Below are positions 35,134 to 47,700 of a DNA stretch of 64,000 nt, one piece after another. Every line of letters starts with the position of its first letter. The first letter of the stretch is position 1. Origin of the DNA: Tolypeutes matacus (taxonomy: Eukaryota > Chordata > Mammalia > Cingulata > Chlamyphoridae); assembly GCA_026826555.1 (NCBI GenBank), contig JAKSZT010054324.1:9078438-9142437 (forward strand). Reading direction: 5' to 3'. Under the pieces are notes generated by a model that had not been told where the DNA came from, did not search any database, and worked only from the letters and a program-made list of their open reading frames with translations. A program made the position numbers and the translations under genes.

Positions 35134-35970
35134 CTTAGATTTGTGTATGTGTGTGTAACATACAGTTTTTTAAGCGTTTTCTAATTGGAAAAAAGTGAAG
35201 AATAAATTTCGCAAGTCAAGTAATATGGACAATCTGAATATTTTAGAACAAAAATGCCTCCCTTGATTTTAGGAGAAAGGAGTGTTGTCTTGATTGCCTT
35301 TCTCCACAATTTTTCTTCTCCACAGTCCTGGCCAAAGAGTCTATGCAAGACTGACTTTCTTGATCACTAGGAAGCCAAAGACAATAGATTTTGAGGAAAA
35401 AATAAATACTGATTCTGAAATGCTCACTATGTACTGGCCACTCTATGAAGAATTTTCCAGACTGTATTTCACTTCCTCTTCATTACAATCCCATGAAGTA
35501 TATATTATTTAATAGCATTATACATTATGCCCAAGTTTAGGCACAAAGTTATTGTTAGAACTGAGATTCCAACTCAGGCCCTTGATCTCAGTCAGGCCAC
35601 ACTAGCTCTAAGAAGGAAGCCATGTTTCTCTTTTGGCCCTTCTTGAGGATTTAGCATTTTGCTCTGGCTGTTCTGCGAGCCAGTCCCTCTGTGGTCCTTT
35701 GCTTAAGAGCAATTGCTCATGAAGGGTGAGGTACAGGAGAGGTGTAGGAGATGAGCTCTGAAAGGAGAAGGAAAAAGAGACTTCATGAGCAAAGCACATT
35801 TGGGACTTACACTTGGTTTTGAAGAGCTGCATTTCTTGGATAACTTGCAACAGAGGTTTGTGTTTAGACTACAAATACTCTTCTCCAGATGTGGCAACTG
35901 GATGTTTGAGAGCTTTTACTCAATGATGATTAATGTCTAAAAAGTTGTTTCCTATCCCCTACCTCTTACC
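33870..35970. other. No recognised gene; two unusually long chance frames
   Basis: Little repeat is visible. Open frames occur at 34049-34441 (130 codons) and 34604-35020 (138 codons), both on the plus strand. Neither has a recognisable domain, signal peptide or ribosomal context, and the second ends in a MIR-like scrap (AAATGAGATAATACAAAACC). A MIR3-type remnant is at 35420-35600. I do not call genes here. Confidence 0.45.
35091..35134 (+). repeat. (TA)n(TG)n microsatellite
   Basis: A (TA)5 tract runs directly into about 14 TG units, then ATAC. A short further TGTG tract follows at 35143-35157. Confidence 0.95.
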
Positions 35971-35985
35971 TCAGATGATTTCTTT

Positions 35986-36150
35986 TTTTTTTTTTTTTTT
36001 TTTTATTTATTTTACACAAAGTATTTTGTTCATAGTAAAACATTCCATACAGTATTTTTTTTTTTTTTTTACCGGGAGGTCCCGGAGATCGAACCCGGGT
36101 CCCTCCATATGGGAGATGGACGCCCAACCGGTTGAGCCACATCTGACCCC
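35986..36150 (-). repeat. DAS-type SINE with an internal spacer
   Basis: On the minus strand: head CAGATGTGGCTCAACCGGTT with B box GGTTCGATCTCC, CCCGGTA end and an A run, then a 35-base spacer and a second A run. A perfect 15-bp TSD, TCAGATGATTTCTTT, lies at 35971-35985 and 36151-36165. The spacer between the two A runs (TACTGTATGGAATGTTTTAC on the minus strand) is not part of the usual SINE and may be co-mobilised flanking DNA. Confidence 0.93.
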
Positions 36151-36339
36151 TCAGATGATTTCTTTGGATTAGATATATTCCAGGTAAATATCTCCAATTT
36201 TTGTCCTAGAAAGTATTACCAACTCAGGAAAGTTTTCTAATGTGCTTCACCATAATGCTTGAACCCTAAAAGACCCACAGAGCATATTGACATAGCAACG
36301 AGATGTTATTTAGAAACATTTAAATAATAGAATTCTAGA

Positions 36340-36490
36340 ATTGAGAGTTAATAATAATAGCTGAATATGGCTAATATTTGTTAAGCTCTTACATTATGAC
36401 AAGCATAGTGGTACACCTTTTCCATGCATTATTTCATTTGAACCTCATAATATGATTCCCATTTTCAAATAAGAAAGCTGAATATGTCAG
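36340..36490 (+). repeat. MIR3-type remnant
   Basis: Contains GGCTAATATTTGTTAAGCTC, TTACATTATGACAAGC and TTTCATTTGAACCTCATAAT, the left half of the ancient MIR3-type element. Confidence 0.5.
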
Positions 36491-36499
36491 CAAATATTT

Positions 36500-37470
36500 C
36501 TCATTGTAAAAATGGCCACCAAAATTAAATTTTAAAAAAAGTCCACCCAAATGACAAAGGATGATAGAGTTAGAGGAAGAGTAATCAAACATTTTCAAAT
36601 ATGCCTTCTCGCCCAGCCTCCCCACTTCACCAGAGCTCTCCAAAGCCTATCATTCCGTAAACCAAGGTGGTTCCAAAATCAATTCATTTTTCCTACTGCT
36701 TCCCTAACATGGATTTGTGACTGTGTATATGCCATGAAATTATCCAGAAAAAAAAGGTAAAATCTTAAAAGAAACAATTAAAGACATTTAACTTAACAGT
36801 ACCTGAGAATAAACTGACTCCAAGAAAAGTGTACCTGCAAATGTATGAAATTTGATTGCAAAACCTCAAAACACAATGGAGAATACTAACTGCCAGACTA
36901 ACTCTATGAACAGACTCTTCCATACAATTAAATAGAAATTATCCCACTGGAGTTATGAAAAAGAAAAGGAGAAAGAGAAATTTTTTTGAGAAATGCAGGC
37001 TCAGGAGAGTTAGGCCAATGCCTATGGGAGCACCTGTAAAATTCTGGGATGGGCTTTCTGGGGCTTGTTATGCTCTCTCATAATGAGGGGTTAAAGAATG
37101 TGAGCTCTGGATTCACATTGCACAAATTTGAACTGAGTGATCTTGGGGAAATGACTTAATCGGCTCCCTCCCTCCAAAAGCCTGTGCCAGCTGAGAGATT
37201 TCCCACCAGCACCCACCTAAAAGGGAACACTGCTGCTGACTGCCTCGGGCAATCGGGTCAGCACTGAAAGACCTTGACAGGATGACAGTGACAAGCTATT
37301 TGTTGATAAAAGCCAGCTCTAAAATATACCTAATTACTTACATCATCCTTGGGATTTCCAACTCAATGTTTTCTCATCCACAGTGTCTAACAACATCAAG
37401 GCTAGATCCTAAAATCTCCTTAAAGTGGGAGTATTTATGATGGATTTAATATAGTAGACCCTTGATTCTA
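36500..37470. other. No gene seen
   Basis: Unique-looking AT-rich sequence with one short MIR-like scrap (37100-37165, ATCTTGGGGAAATGACTTAA). Confidence 0.5.
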
Positions 37471-37482
37471 TATTCTTGGTTC

Positions 37483-38440
<958 letters not shown>

Positions 38441-38541
38441 TCACAGCATATTTTCTTTAATGGAGACAGTGTAGATCATAACATGATGTAAGGAATTCTG
38501 TATATCAATATCAAAGTGAAATATATGAATCACAATAATTA

Positions 38542-38992
38542 TATGGTGGTTTGAAGCTGTATGTACCCCAGAAAAATATGTTCTTATATCTAATCCATTC
38601 CTGTGGGGGTAAACTCATTGTACATAGAAACTTTTGATGAGGTTACTTCGGTTAAGTTGTGTTCCACCTCAATAGGATGACTCTTAATCCTATTGCTGAA
38701 GTCCTTTATAAAAGAATGAAATCCAGACACACAGAGAGAAAGCCATGGAAGCAAGATGCTGAAATCCATGAAACCTGGAAGTGAAGGGAGAGACCAGCAG
38801 ATGCTGCCATGCTCCTTGTCATGTGGCAGATGAGCCAGGGATCGCCAGCAGCCAGGTTTCAGGAAGACAGCATCACCTTGATGATGCCTTGATTTGGACA
38901 TTTTCCTGGCCTCAAAACTGTAAGCAAATAAATTCCCATTGTTTAAGCCAAACCATTTCATGGTATTTGCTGGAGAAGCCTAGAAAATGAAA
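38542..38992 (+). mobile_element. Solo LTR, MaLR-like, copy D
   Basis: Starts TATGGTGGTTTGAAGCTGTA and contains TACCCCAGAAAAATATGTTC, GATGAGGTTACTTCGGTTAA, GTCCTTTATAAAAGAATG, TGATGCCTTGATTTGGACAT and the polyadenylation block AATAAATTCCCATTGTTTAA with CATTTCATGGTATTTGCTGG after it. It is the best-preserved of the four copies and the closest to the MaLR pattern. No retroviral coding sequence adjoins it. Confidence 0.78.
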
Positions 38993-38999
38993 GAAAAAA

Positions 39000-39760
39000 A
39001 TCATAATATATTTTAGCATTTGTGATGTTGCATGGCAGAGAGAGGAGAGGAGAGCTGAGGAGGAGAGGGGAGAGCTTGGCCGGAGACAGGTGTTAAAAGT
39101 TTGTCTTCAATTGTCTTGTGTCTATTTGTGTCTTGAGTTTAGATGCCTTATATACATTATGTATTCATTATGATTCTGGAGGTAATTTGGGTCACCCCTG
39201 TTTGCCAGAAAAAGAAATCTGAGCTCAAAGAAGTAAAGCAAGCCACACTACTAATATGTGTCAACCCCAGGTTTTCATCCTAGGTCTCTGTGACTATATA
39301 CAATCCCTGTTCTCTTTCATCCTTCCGTAGAAACACTCCTTTCAGTATGCTTTCCAGTTCTTTAAGCTCAGATAACACATGTCTGGTGGCAAGAGGTAAA
39401 AAGTCTTTTCATTGATCTCTACTATGAACAAGAATGAGGTTTATTCTCCTTCTCATCAAAAGGGAGACTGAATGTAGGAGAAAGAAAGAAGAGGTAGGTG
39501 TTACTCCTTGATTTAGGTATGACCTAAACACAGCAGATATTTCCTAATCCCCCCTTCCTAGACACTCTTATCACAAGTAATGTGTGAAGCAGAGAAATAC
39601 ATTGAATATTATGTATTTGTACTCAATGAAAGAATACAAATAGTTCCATCTTTCAATAGTTCATCTTTAGCACAGATGTGGTAGTTTAAATCTATGCATC
39701 AGATATTCCTGCCTTTTTTCTCTCTTGAAGCAATAATCGTAAAGATACCTAAGCAGTTGA
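39000..39760. other. No gene seen
   Basis: Unique-looking. A purine-rich stretch of GAGAGGAGAGG units lies at about 39034-39082. Confidence 0.5.
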
Positions 39761-39764
39761 GAGA

Positions 39765-40045
39765 GCAGGTAGACAGTCTAATCAATAGCTAAGTGCATGG
39801 GCTTTGTCATTATATCTGGATTCATATTCTGGCTCCATCATTGATTGTGGCCTTAGAAAGGCAAATTACTTTATTTTTCTGACCTCTCTTTGGTTTCTCA
39901 ATCTCTAAAATGGGGATAATAATATTTCATGGATTTGCTATTAAAATTAAAAAAAAGATATGATTAAATTTCCTAGCACAATGTCTGAAACCTAATAGCA
40001 AATCTGTACATTTTTATTGAATGATTGCTATGATCCTGCTCAATA
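39765..40045 (+). repeat. MIR SINE remnant
   Basis: Contains AAGTGCATGGGCTTTGTCAT, ATTCTGGCTCCATCATTG, TCTCTAAAATGGGGATAATA and TAGCACAATGTCTGAAACCT in MIR order. Confidence 0.8.
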
Positions 40046-40332
40046 AATTGTCAAGTAAAAATTATAGGACACTGAGGTAGCTTTAATGTCTATTGATTAA
40101 TTCTGATGGCCTCCATGTGCTACAGGGGAGTTTATCTGGAAGAAAAGAAGCTGTTCAAAGGAACTGAGAGCTTTCTCAAGAGACCTGAGCCATTTAGATC
40201 TCAAATTTGGTTGCAAATTTTGTTCCAAAGTTCTAAGTCCAGTGGAAACAAAATTACTTCTTAAATGTTTAATATATAACATAGCCATTAAACTCATTTT
40301 AGATACAGTTTGTAACACTGTAGTGTGGTATA

Positions 40333-40358
40333 GTGTGTGTGTGTGTGTGTGTGTGTGT
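40333..40358 (+). repeat. (TG)n microsatellite
   Basis: A pure GT dinucleotide tract of 13 units. Confidence 0.95.
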
Positions 40359-40799
40359 AATGAATAGGAATGGTCATTTGTGAATATTTTAAAGAGCTTG
40401 AACCAAAATTTTGAACAATTTACATCATGGTAGAATTTTATAGCGTTGTATTTTCACTTTGAATAGCATACTGATGAGTTCATATGGTTTACTTAACATC
40501 ACATTCTTGGTGAAGAATACAACACCCAAGGATAGCCTAGCACTTTAAATGATGAACTTCATGAGCTGCACTGCAGCAAACAGCAAGGACAGCTTGTATA
40601 TTTTACCACTATCCTCCACCAGTACCACAGCCACCACTAGCAGCCAGCAATTACTGTGCCCCCAGCCAATTCCACTTCCCAAGCATTGACTATTGAAATA
40701 AAAATTGACCAGTTAAATGAAGCTATGTTATTTGCACATTTGTTGAAATAGTACTGAGCATTAACATTAATAATAAATACTTGTGCCAGAAAGCAAGCT

Positions 40800-41030
40800 A
40801 TAGAAGTTATAGTGGTTATGCTTTGGATGAGATTTCCAGAGGGTTCAAATCCCAGTTCCAACACTAATTAGCAGTGTAGACTTGGATAAATTACTCTCTC
40901 TAAGCATCAGTTTCTATATCTACAAAATCCAAACAGATTCAAAATAGTGACTATTTCATAGAATTGATTAGATATTATCATATGCAATATATAATAAGCA
41001 CTGAACAAATAGTAGCTACTCTATGCCAGA
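40800..41030 (+). repeat. MIR SINE remnant
   Basis: Contains GTTCAAATCCCAGTTCCAAC, TTACTCTCTCTAAGCATCAG and TAAGCACTGAACAAATAGTA in MIR order. Confidence 0.65.
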
Positions 41031-41039
41031 ATATAAGCA

Positions 41040-41840
41040 ATTCATTCTCACCTTATAATCCTACCCATATGTCCCCTTCTCCTTTTTTAAATCTATATAT
41101 TTCTCCTTTTCACTATTAATCCTACTGTATTATTATGTTTGTTAAACTTCCCCAAATCCTTTGTAGAGGGAAACTAAGCACTAAGAAAATCTCATAAAAA
41201 TAAATTTAAAATATTTTTCCACTTATTTCCTCAAAGGAAAAAAGTTACAAAATAAGTACTGATCTTATGAAATGTATGTAGAGTGAAAATGGACCATTTA
41301 GCACTTTCTAACTTGAATACAGAGCAGTGTTCTCCAGATAAAGTCAAGAAGGCGGTGTGAGAGTCTTAATGCAACATATTCAGGCACCTTTTGCCTTCAA
41401 AGCTCTTTTCCCAGCCAATATGAAAAATGTGAGTTAAACATTTCCTCTCTAACTGACTCATTTGGCAAAAAAAGAAGTCCAGATGCCAAGAGGAATAGAA
41501 AAAAACTGGTAGGGGAAGAGGCACAGGAAGGAGGGGGACGTGGGAGAAGCACATCTTGTGTCATCAAGACATAAAAAAAAAAATTCTGAGAATTAAAAAG
41601 GAGGATGCATTGACCTTCACAGGTAAAATTTGGGAGCCCTAGAAATGTGACTCTTCTTAAAGTGCACTTCACACCAAAGAGTATTTTACAGAATTATTGT
41701 ATTATAATTCAGTTATCTATACAACAATAAAATGAAATATACACCAATGGTAAATCCTCCAAAACATTCACACATAAAAATACTTTCAGGATCAAAGTTG
41801 GATTTTAATTACACTATTGTGAAGAATAATCTGAGAAATT
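41040..41840. other. No gene seen
   Basis: Unique-looking AT-rich sequence. The overlapping small minus-strand frames at 41366-41672 have no recognisable domain. Confidence 0.5.
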
Positions 41841-41852
41841 ACTTGATAATTT

Positions 41853-42029
41853 TTTTTTTTTAAGATTTTATTTATTTATTCATTCATCCCCCTCCTGCTG
41901 CTCGCGCTCGCCGGGTCAGCCAACCATGCCGTGCGGGCGGGCCGGCCCCCACCAGGAGGCCCCGGAACCGAACCGGGGCCTCCCATATGGTAAACGGGAG
42001 CCCCACCGATTGAGCCACAGCTGCTTCCC
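41853..42029 (-). repeat. GC-rich DAS-type SINE
   Basis: On the minus strand: head AGCTGTGGCTCAATCGGTGG, B box region CCCCGGTTCGGTTCCGG, body GTGGGGGCCGGCCCGCC, GCTGACCCGGCGAGCGCGAG end and an (AAAT)n AATCTTA tail. An 11-bp TSD, CTTGATAATTT, lies at 41842-41852 and 42030-42040. Confidence 0.95.
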
Positions 42030-42044
42030 CTTGATAATTTAATT

Positions 42045-42715
42045 ATATGAAACACCTGGCATATTTTAATCTTTCTCAAAGCATTTCACAACCTTTAATT
42101 TGTTCCATAACAATTGCTAAAGATAAATTCGTTATTTCATACAGCTCCTGTCATTTATATAAATGACCAATGATGATATTTAAGCAACATAGTCCATATC
42201 CCATTAGATTTTTCATCATTATTGTTTTGACCATTCTGAACTATGTTGTCAATGCTCAGAATACATAAAAGTGATAATGTACAGCATACTCCTCCAGCTA
42301 TCAAGGTCTTTATTATTCATTAAAATATCTAACAAACGCACAGCCTTTAGCACTTTTAGGGTAAATAATGGAATGCTAAGAGAGGTTTAAGCAACTATAA
42401 AGTTCAAGTCAAAGGAGAATTAAAAGGCAGATTTATGGGGTACATGATACCACTTAAGCAAAAAAATTATTTTGCACCAAATACAAGACACTCTGCTAAG
42501 AACTCAGGGTGAGAAACAAATAAGGTGTGGTTTGTACTTGGGGTTCACCACATATTGTAAGCAAAATCCATGTACATAATTAAAAACTAAAGCATGTCAT
42601 AAATGTTATAATTGAGACATCAGATATGAATTATGGAATCACAGGAATTTTTTTCTGATTATTGCTAGGGTTCAATATTTTCCTCTGTAAAATAAGAGAG
42701 TTGCCTTAGGTCTCT
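42045..42715. other. No gene seen
   Basis: AT-rich unique sequence. The last 60 bases (CCTCTGTAAAATAAGAGAGT, TCTCTTCCAAATCTAACA) resemble the end of an ancient MIR-like element, into which the next retroposon inserted. Confidence 0.5.
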
Positions 42716-42732
42716 TCCAAATCTAACATTTT

Positions 42733-42952
42733 TTTGTTGTTGTTGTTGTTGCTTACAAAAATGTTATTTATATATATATATATACACATATATTTTAAGA
42801 GGTGCTTAGATTACCTAAAATATTACACGGAACCCACTGGGATTCCCATGTTGCCCACCTCCCACACCTCCCACCACATCCCACACAAACATCTCCCACA
42901 GTGTGGCCCACCAACCTCAATGAACTTACACATCCTGGAGCCTTGCCACCAC
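42733..42952 (-). mobile_element. Unidentified retroposon with 14-bp TSD
   Basis: A 220-bp insertion flanked by a perfect 14-bp TSD, AAATCTAACATTTT, at 42719-42732 and 42953-42966. Read on the minus strand it starts GTGGTGGCAAGGCTCCAGG, has a GT-rich middle (GGGAGATGTTTGTGTGGGAT), then TAATATTTTAGGTAATCTAA, a (TA)n tract, AACATTTTTGTAAGCAA and an (AAC)n tail. The tail and TSD show L1-type retroposition. It has no tRNA-like head, so it is not a DAS SINE. The likeliest identity is a truncated L1 3' end of a subfamily I do not recognise, or a processed fragment. Confidence 0.75.
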
Positions 42953-42969
42953 AAATCTAACATTTTATG

Positions 42970-44095
42970 AGTTTCTGTATGTTTATAAAAATACTTATTT
43001 CACTATTTTCTCAGCAGAGAAATTGAAGTTTCTTGCCTTTAATAAGCTAGGCAGTTGTGAGAGAAAATGCAGACTTTTGAGCAAACGCCTTGGTTCAGCA
43101 GAATAAAGATATTCTCACTGATTAGCAACTGGGGAAATGAAACATTAACTAAAAAACTAAAGAAGAAAATATATTTTAATCTGATTTCTCTTGATCAAAC
43201 CTGGTGAAAGTGGACTTAGCATTCCTGAAGTAGCTGTAAGTGAAGTTGAAATCCTTTTTCTGGGATTTTTATTTTATTTGACTAATAGCAAACATATCTG
43301 ATAAAAGAAAATGTTTAGTCTGCCACTATCACACCCCAATTTTCATAAGGTTATCAGGTGTGGAATCTCAGCTGACTAAATAAAAGAACAAATACTGAAA
43401 CATCGTGTATTAGGTATACCTGCCCTGGGCAAAATGAAGTTTCACTTCCACAGTCCCTCCCTTCTTGCCCTTTTGCCTCACAGTTCTGTGATGTGCATTC
43501 CTGTGAGAGTTGTGAAGATTAAACAAGATAAAGTAAATGACACATGTAAAGTCCTTAATAAATAAAACTCTTGTTACCATTACCACTGTTATTATTATTA
43601 TTTCTGCATTTTATTTCCTCCTGCATCCCCAAAGGGTGATGAGTGTTGTACTAAAAAGATCTGGGATGTATACAGACAAAAATTATTTCATTTTTAGATC
43701 TATCTATGTATATTAATGTATATTGAAAATTTTTATAACTAGAACATCAAACTTGTGACTTAACAGATATCATTATTAAGTAAACTTCTAAGTTAAAAAC
43801 AGTGGGTTCATTTACAGATGCATAATAGGACAGGTGGATGTAAATATAACAAAACTCTTGAAGATATAGCTTGGGAAACAATAAAATAATCAACTACTTT
43901 TGTTACTTAAGGAGTAGGGAAGTAATGTTGTTTTCAAAGAGGCAAATCTCCCACCCACTAGATTATAAATTCCTTGAGGGCAAAAACAGTCTTCACTCTG
44001 GTCAGTATTAATATATATATTATGTATTAATATATTAATATATATATTAATATATATGCTCAAAAACTGAAAGTTCATAGATTTGAAGACAATCA
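42970..44095. other. No gene; small MIR and L2 scraps
   Basis: A MIR end is at about 43490-43610 (GTGAAGATTAAACAAGATAA, GTCCTTAATAAATAAAAC). An L2-like scrap is at 43960-44010 (ATAAATTCCTTGAGGGCAAA). An imperfect AT-rich palindromic tract of TATTAATATATA units lies at 44006-44058. Confidence 0.5.
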
Positions 44096-44107
44096 AAACA
44101 ATTTGTG

Positions 44108-44469
44108 GGGAAGCGGATGTGGCTCAATCAGTTGGGCACCTGCCTACCACATGGAAAGTCCCAGGTTCAGTCCAGTGCCTCCTAAAAGATGACCAGCTAG
44201 ATGTTGCACCGCAACAAACTAGGCACCGCCTTCTGCCGCAACAAACTAGACACGCCTCTCAGCACAACGAGATGATGCCACAAGCCAACAGATGCTGCAG
44301 CCCACACTCAGGCCAATGGGCACTCGCCTTTCATGTGGGAGGTCCTGGGTTCTGTCCTGGTGCCTCCTGGAGAAGGCGAGCAAACAATTAGCAGACAGAC
44401 GAGAGAACCATCTGGGGGCCGGGGGAGGGGATAAAAAAGAAAAACAAAGTAAATAAATAAATAAAAACC
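44108..44469 (+). repeat. Dimeric tRNA-Ala-derived SINE in a zinc-finger relic
   Basis: The first head is CGGATGTGGCTCAATCAGTT, with a damaged B box (GGTTCAGTCCAG). It is followed by GCAACAAACTAG-type units. A second head has CACTCGCCTTTCATGTGGGA and GGTTCTGTCCTGG, then GGAGAAGGCGAGCAAAC and an AAATAAATAAATAAAAA tail. A 9-bp near-TSD, CAATTTGTG/CAATATGTG, lies at 44099-44107 and 44470-44478. Confidence 0.88.
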
Positions 44470-44770
44470 CAATATGTGTATGTAGGAAAGACTTCAATCA
44501 GAATATCCCCTCATTCAGATAGTTCTTGGGGAAAAAAATCTTATAAAGGAAGCAAATGTGGGAAAGTCTTAAATTGTAATGCATGCCTCATTCAACATCA
44601 ATGATTTTTTACTGGAGAGAAAACCTAGGAATATGAGACAGTCTTCATCAATGTTTAAAACTCGTGGAGGGAAAAAACAAAAACAAAAAAAAAACCTCAA
44701 ACACTATTAAATGTAGGAAAGAATTTAGCCAATCACCCTTTACAACATCGGAAAATTCCAAGCACATAGT
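44470..44770 (+). pseudogene. Relic of C2H2 zinc-finger exon sequence
   Basis: Three degenerate C2H2 finger repeats of the KRAB-ZNF type can be read. The unit at about 44542-44625 is clearest: AAATGTGGGAAAGTCTT (KCGKVL), CTCATTCAACATCAATGA (LIQHQ followed by a stop) and the linker ACTGGAGAGAAAACC (TGEKT). Upstream, ATGTAGGAAAGACTTCAATC and TTCTTGGGGAAAAA are a finger that has lost its histidine codons. Downstream, AAATGTAGGAAAGAATTTAG and TTACAACATCGGAAAATT are another, with a frameshift. A-rich material interrupts the last two. Stops and frameshifts rule out function. Its parent is unknown. It may be a processed copy of a ZNF mRNA or an old duplicated exon. Confidence 0.8.
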
Positions 44771-44774
44771 AGTG

Positions 44775-47700
44775 CCAATAAATTTTTGTTAAATGAATGA
44801 TTGATGTGGAAATTATACCAACAAATAACCTAAAACTTTATAATTAAATAAAATGTAGACCTGATAGCACCATGCAAATCCAGGGGAAAAGAGAGCTAAA
44901 AATAAAACAAACTCTTGAAATTATAATTTCTTACTTAAACGTTCCAATAGTATGTTACAATAATGTGACAATGGCAACTTATTCCTAGGAATATCATAAA
45001 ACTCTCTTGTAAATAGTTCTTCAAAGCATATATACATTCCATAACCAATTGTATGGACACATTATCCAATCATGTATATAATAGATACAATTGGTTAGGA
45101 GAGTTTAATTAAACATAGTAAATTCTTGTTTGATTTTGTGACAAAAGAGTCAGAATTCAGGAGACTATTGTGGTGACATAAGGGCTTTTGAGGAGTACAT
45201 TCATTGGTATCTGTTTTGTTTTCTCGATTTTAACATGATAAGACCAAGGTTCATATTATGCTCAAATTTTTTTATTTTCCCATTGTGTCTGAGTACTTGT
45301 GAGCCAACATTCTGAAAACACCCAAAGGCAGCACGGACTGAGACCCTGAGTAGTGCTTCCATCATCGCTACAGTGATGGCAATGGGGCAAGATAGACGGG
45401 GGTTGGGTAAGAGGGGAGGGGTGGGGGCCAGGGGGTGGTGCTTTCTAACTCCCAATGAAACAGATGAAGAAGTCTTCATACATTCATTAATTTTATGTGT
45501 TGAAGAGTATAAATACATGTATGTGTCCCTTCCAAAGAGTATTTGTGTGCTTTCGCCTTTTAAAGACAGAAATATTAAGAATTTAGATTACTGAGCCCTG
45601 TGACCTATAACATTCTCCACAGAATATTATAATTACTTGCTTATAGGTCCTAAAGGACTGGTGGAAATGTCTAGTTCGCTATTATATTTCCAGTGCCCAG
45701 GTCAGTGCCCGACACATTCTAGGTATTCAGTAAATATTTGTTCAATGAATGAATGAATGCTGTAGTCCATAGATGGACTAGTGAGGAGGGGTGGAAAAAA
45801 AATAAGAAAATTCTAGGAAAGTCAAGGAAATTGTCTGTGATCGAAATTTGGTACATTTATTGAGTGGCCTCTTCTGGCTACCAGCCCCAGCAATGGAAGA
45901 GCCAACAATGATCTCACCAGTTGGACCTGCTGGGCTAGTCCAGTCAGTGAGTGAGGTGCATCGACACTCATGTAAAACACAGTAAACTTGGCTAATAGAT
46001 TCCCAGGAGAGCAGTGTGACTGCTCTCACCATCCAAATCTGCCCTGGTAAGCTAGAGCTTAATTATCCACCGTGGAATTCAGCCAGTTACACTGAGATTA
46101 TGGTATGTTGAGAAACTTGAACTTTAGCCGCACATAAATAAAAGCACAGGGAGCAGGGCCACTCCCCATTGCTTCTGCGTAAATTTTGAATTTTTTTTTC
46201 CAAAAGAAAATAGTTTCTTTGGAGTCTGTGATTTTTCTTCTCAACTAGAGGGAAATATGAGTGAAAATGGTTGGTTTTTTTTTTTATATAAACTGTCTTC
46301 AAATATCTTTATTAAAATTTATTGAAATATTTTAACATTTTTGAATAAAATACCTGGAATATAAATAGAATACAGTACCCTTTATTAATTATCAAACAAA
46401 TGTTTCATTTTAGGTACAAAGAAAGATACAAAATAAATAAGATACAGTCTCTGGTGCTGCCTTTTTCAGTCAGATTTGGACTGAAGTAGTTCAAAGCCCT
46501 CAGAATGTATTCTATTTCATCTCACAATATCCCTGAGCAGTAGATGCAAAAAGGGCAAGTCTTTCAAATTTATAATAAAGGTCACCATGCAAATTATCAC
46601 ATATCCATGCAGTAGAACTAAACAAATATTAATGTTCTTTTAGAGCAGATTTTCCTGGTAAACAAAAATTGTCTCAGGGTTGTGCTTCAGAGGTATTCTC
46701 AAGAAGCAATTTCTGGGTACAGCTGGGCAAAGCCCTGTCTATAAATATAAACCAGGGGTTGATCTTCACTTTTCAAATTGATTCAGAATAGAATCCCACC
46801 AGCTAGAAAATTTTCATGGAATGTTTACATTTTTGTTCACCTTATACACAACTCTTTGGGGTCAAATGTCTGAAGACATTTTCTCTCCTCTCCACCTCAG
46901 AACTGACGAGTTGCCTTTAGTTTTCTCTCTTTTCTTTTCCTCCCAGTATTCCTTTTCTCTTCTGCACTGAAAGACACTGCTTTGCAACATGACTTCACTT
47001 TACCTCTATTTTGTCCCATATCCATCAACTCCTCTGGCACTATTGTTTTCTATTTTCAGGGGAATTTCTGCTTGGCAGAGAGATATTAGTGAGAGAGAAG
47101 AAGGAGTGATTAAGAAAAGTTAGAGAAAGCAAAGCTGATTGTATTGGCAGTTAGAAATGATAGAGTACGGGATGGAAACCATGAAACTTGGGGGTCAGCC
47201 CTGACACCAAGGTTTACTGTGCTGCCTTGGGATTCAGGGAATCTATTGAGTGTTCTGGTTTCCCCATCTAAAAATGAGTGTCTTAATATTGATCCTGTCT
47301 ATCTGAACAGAAATGTCAATAAGATTAAATAGGACTGCATGAGAGTTACAGGATGCATTAATTTGAAAGTATTTATGTGAAATGTGCTTATTGATGATTT
47401 TAAATACCCAGCAGCAAAAGGGGACACTCAAGCATGCCCATGGTCCTGAGTCTTCTGTTTACTGTTGCCTGGACTGGACTAATTCAGGAATACCCAGGAG
47501 TCTATCCCTCAGGTACAAGGAATCCATGCATATGAACAATCCTACCATCTTAAAACACACTCTGTCTAATTGCTTGATTTCATAAAGCATCTCCTCACTA
47601 TTTATTGACAGGGACATGTTCTCCTTCTCAACCTATAAGCACTGCCTACACCCCCAGCTGACTCTGGTTATTTGTGAGCATTTAGATTGGACTAGAACTG

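Noticed and set aside
44108..44469. Regular GCAACAAACTAG-type repeats, considered as a CRISPR-like array
   Set aside because: The units lie in the body of a dimeric SINE, spacing is irregular, and the genome is mammalian.
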